Part shown: in pieces, positions 5,676 through 12,355 of the stretch
How positions within the stretch are numbered: the first letter of the stretch is position 1
Layout of the letters: every line of letters begins with the position of its first letter
Source: an uncultured Eisenbergiella sp.
Lineage (GTDB): Bacteria > Bacillota > Clostridia > Lachnospirales > Lachnospiraceae
Direction of reading: 5' to 3'
NCBI GenBank assembly: GCA_947626725.1
Contig: CANQTI010000027.1
Location: 1 to 14,468 of the forward strand
DNA length: 14,468 nt
Notes under the pieces: generated by a model
Seen by the model: only the letters and a program-made list of their open reading frames with translations
What the model was told of the DNA's origin: nothing
Databases searched by the model: none
Position numbers and translations under genes: made by a program

Positions 5676-8291
5676 ATGAAAAAGGGAAAGGTCATGAGCA
5701 GGGGGAAAAGAACATTCTGGCTGGTCATCAAGCGGATCTTTGCGGCGGCTGCCGCGGTGATTCTGGCGGCGCTGGCTTTTCATTCCGTGATCACGGTGGA
5801 AAGCAACGGGCACGTTTACCGGCAGAATATTGCGCTGGAGAGAAAAGATGTTTTTGAGGATTCGTCCCTTTTTCGGGAAATTCTGATGGAAGAGCTGAGT
5901 GATATCACGCGGATGGCCGTTATCAGAAGCCAGCTGGAAACGGACGGAGAGTATAATGGTTCCCGTGAAATCGATGTGGCTGAATATGCGCATCGTCAGG
6001 AGGAGCTGCCGGATATCACGGCGACGGCGCCCTATTATCTGGACGATCTGATAAAATGGGGAAATTACGGTTTTGTGTCTGAAAAGGTCTATGGGACCAT
6101 GGCGGAGCTGAATTCCTATTTCGAAGGCAGAGAAAACCCGCTCTATGGACAGAACGGTACGACTTCGGACAGCGGGAGGGAACAGGACGGAGAAGCGCAC
6201 AGCGCACTGGACGGCATTCTGGAAGGAAGAAAAAAGAATACGATTTCCATGCGGATGATCGATGAGCTGCCTTCCACCCGGGAAGAATATCTGCAGGTTT
6301 CACAGGATCTGGGGAAATATACGGGAGAGGCGGAAATCGTCGAGCTGAATGTGCTGGTGCCCCGTTATCTCTCCGCGGAAGGAAAGGACCTGGCCGCGTA
6401 TGCGTCTGATGTGGATGAATACGTTCGGCTGCGGGAGGATTTGAAACAGACATCCAAGGAATTGTTTTATAATTTCAGTGAATATTCCGAGGAACGGGAT
6501 TATTATTCTCCCGGCGCCGCGAATGTCCGTTACTGCTACCGCATGACGGTGGACGGAGAAACCCGCTATTTTTCCAATATGGATGAGGATTTTCGAGGCA
6601 AAACGCCGGAGGAGATCACGGCGCTCTTTGGCAGCTTCGGAAAATATATTTTCTATAATGCCGACAGGGCTCAGATCGATACCAATACGTCTGTCAGCGC
6701 GGAACAGATGCGTCAGATCATGGAGAACTATCAATACGCCTTTGCGGATAATACGCGTGTCTGGATTGCGGTGGATACGACCTATCCCGTACAGGACAGT
6801 TTCCGGCAGGCCAAGGAAGCCTATAACCGTCTGATGCCGTATTATTTGTATATGGTGGCGGCGCTGATCGTGCTGGTGCTTCTCATTCTGATCCTGTTTG
6901 TCCATCTGACGCGGTATGAAGGCTGCAGAAAGCTGGAGGACGGCAGTTATACGGTCGCGCTGAACCGAACGGACCGGATGATGACGGAGCCCTTCCTGGC
7001 GTTGGGCATTGTGCTCATGGGACTTTTGTTCGCGGGAAGCTATTGGGGCATGCAGAGCGGTTTTGACTGGGAGGATGATGTGCTGCATACTGTCTGGTTC
7101 CCGTTCCTGATCGGCGTTCTGGTGTTTTTGGCGGATTATGTGATCATGTTCTTTTATCTGAGTATAGTGCGCCGCGTGAAGGCCCGCACGCTCTGGAAAA
7201 ATTCGCTGCTGCGGTTTTTGTGTGTGAAGGCGAAGCAGGTGTTTTTGTCCCTGTATGACCACAGCCATATTCTCGTGCGGGCGCTGGTTCCGTTTGTTCT
7301 GCTTTTGGTGTTTAATCTCATATTGGGCGGCTGCGGCGTCTGGGGAATCCTCTTTGCGGCCATTTGGGATGTGGCGGCGATCCTGTTTCTGTATCAGGAT
7401 AAAATGGCGCTTGCGCAGATTGTGGAGCGGGCGAAGCGCATCGGCAGCGGCGACTTCAGCGTGAAAATAGACGCATCGAAAATGCACGGAGAAAACCGGG
7501 ATCTGGCGGAGGCGGTGAACGGGATCGGGACAGGGATTCAGAATGCTGTGGAGAAGAGCATGAAGGATGAACGGATGAAAGCGGATCTGATCACAAACGT
7601 CTCTCACGATATCAAAACCCCGTTGACTTCCATCATCAACTTCGTTAAGCTTTTGAAACGGGAAAATATCCAGGATGAGCGCGTGCGGGGATACATTGAG
7701 GTCCTGGATGCCAAGTCGCAGCGCCTGAAGCAGCTGACGGATGATCTGGTGGAGGCCTCCAAGGTTTCTTCCGGCAATATTTCCCTTCAGATGGAGAGGA
7801 TCGATTTCGCGGAGCTGGTGAATCAGACCTGCGGGGAGTTCTCTGACAGGCTGCGGGAGAGGGGACTGGACCTGGTGGTGCGGATGCCCGACCGGCCCGT
7901 CTGTATCGAAGCGGATCCCAGGCAGATTTGGCGTGTGGTAGAAAATCTGTTTTCCAACGTCTGCAAGTATGCGCTGGAGGGAACCAGAGTCTATCTGGAA
8001 ATCTGGCAGGAAAAGGCGGGAGAAAAGCAGTATGCGATGTTCTCCATGAAGAATATCTCGGCGCAGGCGCTGAATATAAAGGCGGAAGAACTGACAGAGC
8101 GGTTTATCCGGGGGGATATTTCCCGGAGCACGGAGGGAAGCGGACTGGGACTTTCCATTGCGAAGAATCTGACCGAGCTGCAGAACGGCAAATTTGATAT
8201 TTATCTGGATGGCGATCTGTTTAAAATACTGCTCACTTTCCCCTGTGCGAATGGGGAAGGGGAAACGCCTCAGACAACCTCTTCCATCTGA
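5676..8291 (+). CDS. Large polytopic sensor histidine kinase
   Basis: An 871-residue membrane kinase. It has a first membrane segment (about 20-40), an extracytoplasmic region of about 345 residues, then a cluster of membrane segments at about 389-412, 438-459, 472-497, 532-553 and 556-575. A HAMP-like linker follows (AQIVERAKRIGSGDF). The DHp domain has SHDIKTPLTS with phosphoacceptor His644. The ATPase domain has the N box ENLFSNVCKYA (Asn757, Asn761) and the G box GSGLG (821-825). AGGAG (5663-5667) lies 8 bases before ATG 5676; an ATG at 5671 is out of frame. It pairs with the response regulator 18 bases upstream. The sensor region is not one I recognise, so the signal is unknown. Multi-segment kinases of this style are common in Lachnospiraceae and some relate to cell-envelope stress, but that role is not shown here. 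Confidence 0.95.
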   Translation: MKKGKVMSRGKRTFWLVIKRIFAAAAAVILAALAFHSVITVESNGHVYRQNIALERKDVFEDSSLFREILMEELSDITRMAVIRSQLETDGEYNGSREIDVAEYAHRQEELPDITATAPYYLDDLIKWGNYGFVSEKVYGTMAELNSYFEGRENPLYGQNGTTSDSGREQDGEAHSALDGILEGRKKNTISMRMIDELPSTREEYLQVSQDLGKYTGEAEIVELNVLVPRYLSAEGKDLAAYASDVDEYVRLREDLKQTSKELFYNFSEYSEERDYYSPGAANVRYCYRMTVDGETRYFSNMDEDFRGKTPEEITALFGSFGKYIFYNADRAQIDTNTSVSAEQMRQIMENYQYAFADNTRVWIAVDTTYPVQDSFRQAKEAYNRLMPYYLYMVAALIVLVLLILILFVHLTRYEGCRKLEDGSYTVALNRTDRMMTEPFLALGIVLMGLLFAGSYWGMQSGFDWEDDVLHTVWFPFLIGVLVFLADYVIMFFYLSIVRRVKARTLWKNSLLRFLCVKAKQVFLSLYDHSHILVRALVPFVLLLVFNLILGGCGVWGILFAAIWDVAAILFLYQDKMALAQIVERAKRIGSGDFSVKIDASKMHGENRDLAEAVNGIGTGIQNAVEKSMKDERMKADLITNVSHDIKTPLTSIINFVKLLKRENIQDERVRGYIEVLDAKSQRLKQLTDDLVEASKVSSGNISLQMERIDFAELVNQTCGEFSDRLRERGLDLVVRMPDRPVCIEADPRQIWRVVENLFSNVCKYALEGTRVYLEIWQEKAGEKQYAMFSMKNISAQALNIKAEELTERFIRGDISRSTEGSGLGLSIAKNLTELQNGKFDIYLDGDLFKILLTFPCANGEGETPQTTSSI

Positions 8292-8366
8292 ACAAGAGGA
8301 GAGGCAAATAAACAGAACAGGGGCGAAGCGGCGGAGCGGAAATAAAAAGCAAGAAAGAAGTGAAGA

Positions 8367-8400
8367 AGCGGAACAGAGATCACTCTGTTCCGCTTTTTTT
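8367..8400. terminator. Bidirectional terminator between the kinase and the convergent NYN gene
   Basis: AGCGGAACAGAG (8367-8378) and CTCTGTTCCGCT (8383-8394) form a perfect 12-bp stem with the loop ATCA, followed by six T (8395-8400) on the plus strand. Read on the minus strand the stem is followed by TCTTC, a weaker tail, so it can serve both genes. The NYN gene's stop codon (8380-8382) lies in the loop, so its last codons form one arm. Confidence 0.92.
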
Positions 8401-9393
8401 GGACTTCGTCTTTCCCTTCGTCGGTTCCTTCAGACTCACCGCGTTCCCCTTGACGGTCACGCCGTCCATGCTTCGCAGGAAGCTGGAGATGCGGCTATAG
8501 CCGTAGTCTTTCAGATCGAAATCGGGATGTTTTTTTTTCAATTTATCGTAGATGACGGAGAGGTTGTCGATGATGCCGCCGTTGCGGGAGATCATGGTGG
8601 TGACCTCCTTCTGCATATCGGTTTCGTTGTCCAGTTCCCGTACCTTCACATAATAGGAGGAATTCTCCTGAATGAGCTCCAGCTTGGAGCATTTGTCGCG
8701 GATGAAGGTCAGAAGCTTGGTATAGCCGTAGTTGCGGACATCGAAATCGGTGAACTTGGCGCTTAAGCGGCTCCCAATCTCTCCCATATAGGTGGTTTTG
8801 CCCTTGTTTTCATTGTCATTGACGATGGAAATGATGGCTTCCTCGATCTCACCCAGCGGGGTGACCGCGTTGGCTTTGGCGCTTCTGTCGGAGGTGAAGT
8901 CATCATGCAGGTCGTGCTCATCGCTGACGCTGTTGGAGGAAGCGTTGGGCTGATCATAGATCAGGTTCAGGTGGATGAATTTGTTGCAGGCCTTTGTCAG
9001 AGAAACCGGACATTTGGATTCCCCCATGCCGATGACGTACATATTGGCCTCCCGCAGCCGCATGGCGAGCCGGGTGAAATCGCTGTCGCTGGTGACCAGA
9101 CAGAAGCCGTCCACATTGCCGGAATAGAGAATGTCCATGGCGTCGATGACCATGGTCATGTCGGTGGAATTTTTGCCCGCCGCGTAGTCGAACTGCTGGA
9201 TCGGCGTGATGGAATTTTCCAGAAGGATGTTCTGGTTCCAGCCGTTGTTGCGGGTCCAGTTGCCGTAGATCCGCCGGTAGGAGGCGAAGCCGTACGTCTC
9301 GATCTCATTGAAGATGATGGAGGCGTACCGGGAGCTGACGTTTTCCGAATCGATCAGCACTGCGATCTGCATTTTGGATTCGTTGGAGTCCAT
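8380..9393 (-). CDS. NYN domain putative RNase with two OST-HTH/LOTUS domains
   Basis: A 337-residue protein. Residues 1-150 form a NYN (LabA/DUF88, PIN-like) nuclease domain. It has the acidic positions Asp15 and Asn18 (LIDSENVS), Asp78 (NSTDMTMVIDAMD) and Asp103/Asp105 (VTSDSDF). After an acidic linker come two related domains at about 183-252 and 258-325, each with the OST-HTH/LOTUS signature: FTDFDVRNYGYTKLLTF in the first and HPDFDLKDYGYSRISSF in the second. LOTUS domains bind RNA or protein partners, and NYN folds are usually metal-dependent RNases. The tail is lysine-rich. Met1 at 9393 was chosen because AAAGGA lies 8 bases upstream; Met8 has no such site. It lies 72 bases beyond uxaC, after a hairpin. 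Its substrate is unknown and nothing ties it to hexuronate use. Confidence 0.93.
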   Translation of the reverse strand: MDSNESKMQIAVLIDSENVSSRYASIIFNEIETYGFASYRRIYGNWTRNNGWNQNILLENSITPIQQFDYAAGKNSTDMTMVIDAMDILYSGNVDGFCLVTSDSDFTRLAMRLREANMYVIGMGESKCPVSLTKACNKFIHLNLIYDQPNASSNSVSDEHDLHDDFTSDRSAKANAVTPLGEIEEAIISIVNDNENKGKTTYMGEIGSRLSAKFTDFDVRNYGYTKLLTFIRDKCSKLELIQENSSYYVKVRELDNETDMQKEVTTMISRNGGIIDNLSVIYDKLKKKHPDFDLKDYGYSRISSFLRSMDGVTVKGNAVSLKEPTKGKTKSKKSGTE

Positions 9394-9418
9394 GTAAAAA
9401 ATCCTTTCGTTGAAAATG

Positions 9419-9449
9419 GACGGACGGCAGAATGCGTCTGCCGTCCGTC
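9419..9449 (-). terminator. Hairpin after uxaC, probable weak terminator and member of the short hairpin family
   Basis: GACGGACGGCAG (9419-9430) and CTGCCGTCCGTC (9438-9449) form a perfect 12-bp stem with the loop AATGCGT. Read from uxaC on the minus strand it is followed by CATTTTC, a short T run. The core AATGCGTCT and CTGCCG is shared with the hairpin at 3522-3558. It separates uxaC from the NYN gene, but some read-through is plausible because I see no separate NYN promoter in the gap. Confidence 0.6.
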
Positions 9450-9465
9450 AGGACCGTTTGACCGT

Positions 9466-10872
9466 TTACAGATCGAAACAGAAATAACGTACCGCGTTGT
9501 TGTAGGAAATATCCTCCACGATCTCGCCCAGCGTATCCATATCCGCGGGGAACTCCCCGTTTTCCACCATGTTTCCGATGAAATCGCAGAGAATGCGGCG
9601 GAAATACTCATGGCGCGTATAGGACAAAAAGCTCCTGGAGTCGGTCAGCATCCCCACGAAGCCGGACAGATTGCCCAGGTTGGCGAGGGAGGTGAGCTGC
9701 TCGGTCATTCCGAATTTGTGATCGTTGAACCACCATGCGCTGCCCTGCTGAATTTTGCCGACGGCGTCGGAATCCTGGAAGCAGCCCAGGATCGTGCCGA
9801 TGGCGGCATTGTCATTGGGATTCAGGCTGTAGATGATGGTCTTGGGAAGCGCGTCATTGATCTCCAGCGCGTTCAAAAAGTCCGCCATCTGGTTGGAGGG
9901 CGTGAAGTTGTTGATGCAGTCGTAGCCGGTATCGGGACCCAGCTTTTCAAACATCGCCGTATTGTTGTCGCGCTTCGTGCCGTAGTGGAGCTGCATGACC
10001 CAGCCCCGCCTGCTGTATTCTCCGGCGACGAAGAGCATGAAGGCGGTCTTGAATTTGCGGATGTCCGATTCGGTCAGAGGCTTGACAGAAAACCGCTTGG
10101 TGAAGATCTCTTCAATTTCGTCTTCGGTGGCAGGGTCGTACATGATATATTCCAGCGCATGATCCGAAACCGTGCAGCCCATGGAGGCGAAGAAATCCAT
10201 CCGCTTGATCAGCGCGGCCTTCAGGTTGGCAAAGGAATCGATCTGGATGCCGCTGGCCTCGGAGAGCTCTTTTAAATAAACCCGATAGGTGGGCTTTTCC
10301 AGATTCATGGCCTTATCGGGACGCCAGGCGGGAAGCACCTGAACGCCGAAGCTTTTGTCCTCCGCCAGCATTTTGTGCCATTCCAGAGAATCCGCGGGAT
10401 CGTCCGTGGTGCAGATCAGCTTCACGTTGGACTGTTTGATCAGGCCGCGGGCCCCCATGGCAGGGTCAGAAAGCTTCCGGTTGCACAGCTCCCATACTTC
10501 TTCCGCAGTATTTTTGTTCAGAATCCCTTCATAGCCGAAATAACGGCGGAGCTCCAGGTGGCTCCAGTGATAGAGCGGGTTGCCGATGGCCTTGCCGAGC
10601 ACTTCGGCCCATTTGAGAAATTTCTCTTTATCGGAAGCGTCTCCGGTGATATATTTCTCCTCCACGCCGAAGGAACGCATCAGACGCCATTTGTAGTGAT
10701 CGCCGCCCAGCCATACCTGCGTGATGTTGTCAAAATGCCGGTCCTGCGCGATCTCCTGCGGATTGATATGGCAGTGATAGTCCACAATGGGCATTTTTTT
10801 CGCGTGCTCATGGTAGAGCGTCTGCGCGGTGGGCGTGCTCAGCAGAAAATTCTCGTCCATAAAAGGTTTCAT
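9466..10872 (-). CDS. uxaC: Glucuronate/galacturonate isomerase
   Basis: A 468-residue uronate isomerase of the amidohydrolase superfamily. It converts glucuronate to fructuronate and galacturonate to tagaturonate, the first step of hexuronate breakdown in the cytoplasm. The length matches the family. The metal-binding HxH is His33/His35 (VDYHCHINP), and Asp411 lies in MLTDSRSF near the C-terminus. WSHLELRRYFG, TTDDPADSLEWH and YSLNPNDNAAIG are further family segments. The start has GGAGG 9 bases upstream on the minus strand (CCTCC at 10882-10886). It follows the LacI regulator by 99 bases on the same strand. The pair may share the divergent promoter at 12117-12145; I see no good promoter in 10873-10971. 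Confidence 0.98.
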   Translation of the reverse strand: MKPFMDENFLLSTPTAQTLYHEHAKKMPIVDYHCHINPQEIAQDRHFDNITQVWLGGDHYKWRLMRSFGVEEKYITGDASDKEKFLKWAEVLGKAIGNPLYHWSHLELRRYFGYEGILNKNTAEEVWELCNRKLSDPAMGARGLIKQSNVKLICTTDDPADSLEWHKMLAEDKSFGVQVLPAWRPDKAMNLEKPTYRVYLKELSEASGIQIDSFANLKAALIKRMDFFASMGCTVSDHALEYIMYDPATEDEIEEIFTKRFSVKPLTESDIRKFKTAFMLFVAGEYSRRGWVMQLHYGTKRDNNTAMFEKLGPDTGYDCINNFTPSNQMADFLNALEINDALPKTIIYSLNPNDNAAIGTILGCFQDSDAVGKIQQGSAWWFNDHKFGMTEQLTSLANLGNLSGFVGMLTDSRSFLSYTRHEYFRRILCDFIGNMVENGEFPADMDTLGEIVEDISYNNAVRYFCFDL

Positions 10873-10971
10873 TAGGGTGTACCTCCTCTTTTTTGATATG
10901 TGGCAGCAGAGAGGTCAAAGAACGGCCTTTCTGTTGGATACGGTGGTGCAGCTGCCCTATGGGAAGCGGGT

Positions 10972-11997
10972 TTATGCCGGAGACGGCAGGGCGGTAGTGC
11001 CCCGCTGGACCAGCCGGCCGGAAAATACGGTTTTTGCCGGCATTGAAATCCCGTTCAGCGTGCCGATCAGTGTTTTTACGAGCTGGCGGCTGATTTCTTC
11101 CAGACGGTTGTCCACACTGGTCAGCTCCGGTTCGCAGCAGAGGGCCAGAATGGAATTATTGTAGCCGATGACGGAGAGATCCGAGGGGATCCTCCGGCCG
11201 CGGAGCCTGGCGTACTTGACGGCGGCGGTGGCGAGAACATCGTCGGAGGCGATTACCGCATGGAAGGAAAGCCCATCGTCATGCAGACGGTTGATAAACC
11301 GGCAGATCCCTTCCACATCCGCACTGCTGCCGGAGTAGAACTGCTGAAACGCATCGGCGTTAGGAAGACCGCGAAGCTGACAGGCAGATTGAAATCCGGC
11401 CAGCTTCTTTCTGGCGCTGTAGGAGCGGGAATTGTATAAATACAGGATATCCGAAATGCCGGAATCGATCAGTGAAAGTGCGGCCTGCTGCATGGCGCCC
11501 AGGTCGTCGCACAGGGAACAAAACACGTTGGGATGGTCAAAATACGCGTTCAGCAGCATGATGGGGATATGTTCTGCCGCATCCCGAATATATTGGTTGT
11601 CCGTATCTTCCGCTTCGATGAAGTTGGAACCGACCAGGATTACGCTGTCCACTTTTTGCCGAAGCAGAAGTTCCAGGGAGCTTTTCTTGTTTTCCAGCCT
11701 GTAGCCGGTGCAGCAGAGGATGGAATGATAGCCGCCGGCGCGCAGGTTCTGTTCGATATAATAGACCGCTTTAGCCAGGTATAAATCTGAGGAGTCAGTG
11801 CAGAGGATGCCGATGGTCTGCATAGAGTTCAGCCCCAGTCCCCGGGCGAAAGCGTTGGGCATATAGCCGCTTTGCTCCATGACCTCCAGCACCTTCCGGC
11901 GGGTGTCCGGTCTGACGTTGGCGCTTTCGTTGAGTACGCGTGAAACCGTGGCGATGGATACCCCTGCCATTTTGGATATATCATAGATCGTCAGCAG
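10972..11997 (-). CDS. LacI-family transcriptional regulator, probable hexuronate regulator
   Basis: About 341 residues in LacI/GalR layout. The helix-turn-helix is at about 4-24 (LTIYDISKMAGVS, then TVSRVLN), a hinge region around 45-60 follows, and then a periplasmic-binding-protein-like ligand domain from about 61 that includes TIGILCTDSSD, VIASDDVLATAA and SVIGYNNS. The start is unusual. The frame is open to a TTG at 12048, which would add 17 residues foreign to the family and has only a weak AAGGGG upstream. The strong AGGAGG (12011-12006) sits 8 bases before a CTG at 11997 and 5 bases before an ATT at 12000, and 11997 gives the family-typical N-terminus. A GTG at 12006 overlaps the ribosome binding site. 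Its position between uxaC and uxaBA suggests it controls them; ExuR of Bacillus is also of the LacI family. The ligand is inferred, perhaps a uronate or intermediate. Confidence 0.93.
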   Translation of the reverse strand: MLTIYDISKMAGVSIATVSRVLNESANVRPDTRRKVLEVMEQSGYMPNAFARGLGLNSMQTIGILCTDSSDLYLAKAVYYIEQNLRAGGYHSILCCTGYRLENKKSSLELLLRQKVDSVILVGSNFIEAEDTDNQYIRDAAEHIPIMLLNAYFDHPNVFCSLCDDLGAMQQAALSLIDSGISDILYLYNSRSYSARKKLAGFQSACQLRGLPNADAFQQFYSGSSADVEGICRFINRLHDDGLSFHAVIASDDVLATAAVKYARLRGRRIPSDLSVIGYNNSILALCCEPELTSVDNRLEEISRQLVKTLIGTLNGISMPAKTVFSGRLVQRGTTALPSPA

Positions 11998-12005
11998 AAT
12001 ATCCA

Positions 12006-12011
12006 CCTCCT
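12006..12011 (-). promoter_or_regulatory. Ribosome binding site that decides the LacI start
   Basis: AGGAGG on the minus strand, the only strong Shine-Dalgarno near the gene's 5' end. No ATG lies 5-11 bases downstream. The in-frame codons there are ATT (12000), CTG (11997) and CTG (11994). This argues for a non-standard start codon rather than TTG at 12048. Confidence 0.6.
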
Positions 12012-12092
12012 GACCGCTTGGATCATCCTTCCATTCGCAGCTGTTCAAAGGGCCCCTTTTTGTTCATGGGACAAACGAAGAAAAAGAGAAAA

Positions 12093-12111
12093 ACAGCTGC
12101 CTTTCAGCTAT
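12093..12111 (-). promoter_or_regulatory. Inverted repeat at the predicted lacI transcription start
   Basis: On the minus strand ATAGCTG (12111-12105) pairs with CAGCTGT (12099-12093) around AAAGG, followed by T-rich sequence. It overlaps or closely follows the start site predicted from the promoter at 12117-12145. It could be an autoregulatory operator or a 5'-terminal hairpin. It is too close to the start to act as a terminator. Confidence 0.3.
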
Positions 12112-12116
12112 CCTTC

Positions 12117-12145
12117 ATTATATAATAATTATAAGGTAAATTCAA
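12117..12145 (-). promoter_or_regulatory. Sigma-A promoter for the lacI-uxaC unit
   Basis: On the minus strand TTGAAT (12145-12140) and a perfect TATAAT (12122-12117) are spaced by 17 bases. The start site would be near 12110, leaving a leader of roughly 110 bases before the regulator. It is divergent from the uxaB promoter at 12216-12244. Confidence 0.75.
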
Positions 12146-12156
12146 GCAGAAGTTGC

Positions 12157-12192
12157 GGTTTGCCGGGTGCATGCCTGTAGGTTTGCCGGGTG
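12157..12192 (+). repeat. Pair of 13-bp direct repeats upstream of the uxaB promoter
   Basis: GGTTTGCCGGGTG occurs at 12157-12169 and again, identical, at 12180-12192, 23 bp apart. The centres lie near -88 and -65 relative to the predicted uxaB start, a placement typical of activator sites. A related 13-mer, TGCCGGGCACATG (12313-12325), matches 11 of 13 bases of TGCCGGGTGCATG at 12161-12173. The binding protein is unknown. Confidence 0.55.
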
Positions 12193-12215
12193 TCTGTCAG
12201 CGGAAGAAAAAGAGG

Positions 12216-12244
12216 TTGACTGGACAAAACAATCAGAGTAAAAT
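12216..12244 (+). promoter_or_regulatory. Sigma-A promoter for uxaB-uxaA
   Basis: TTGACT (12216-12221) and TAAAAT (12239-12244) are separated by 17 bases, each matching 5 of 6 consensus bases. The start site would be near 12251, giving a leader of about 105 bases. Confidence 0.75.
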
Positions 12245-12250
12245 TCAGGA

Positions 12251-12264
12251 TGTAAGGGCTTTCA
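12251..12264 (+). promoter_or_regulatory. cre-like or LacI-family operator at the uxaB start site
   Basis: TGTAAGGGCTTTCA matches the catabolite-response consensus TGWAANCGNTWNCA at all but one fixed position (G for C at position 7). It sits at about +1 to +14, where a bound CcpA or the local LacI-family regulator would block transcription. LacI-family sites resemble each other, so the actual binder is open. Confidence 0.45.
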
Positions 12265-12299
12265 TGGGGGATCCGGCCGCATTGTGTCAGCCGAATCCA

Positions 12300-12322
12300 G
12301 TGCCCGGTAAAGTGCCGGGCAC
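12300..12322 (+). promoter_or_regulatory. Hairpin in the uxaB 5' untranslated region
   Basis: GTGCCCGG (12300-12307) pairs perfectly with CCGGGCAC (12315-12322) around a 7-base loop. It ends 33 bases before the uxaB start and has no T run, so it is not an intrinsic terminator. It may affect mRNA stability or be part of a protein site, since one arm overlaps the third copy of the TGCCGGG repeat. Confidence 0.4.
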
Positions 12323-12355
12323 ATGTCGTTTCCTGGAAGCGGAAAGGACGGAAAG

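Noticed and set aside
4878..7607. Long minus-strand open frames (4878-6200 and 6300-7607) antisense to the two-component system
   Set aside because: They follow the codon bias of the real plus-strand genes and have no family features.
8905..10275. 456-codon plus-strand open frame across the NYN gene and uxaC
   Set aside because: It spans two oppositely oriented real genes and the hairpin between them. Its repetitive V-D-H-G composition is an antisense artefact.
12023..12067. 14-codon minus-strand frame in the LacI leader as an upstream peptide
   Set aside because: It has an ATG but no ribosome binding site and nothing suggestive of a regulatory peptide.
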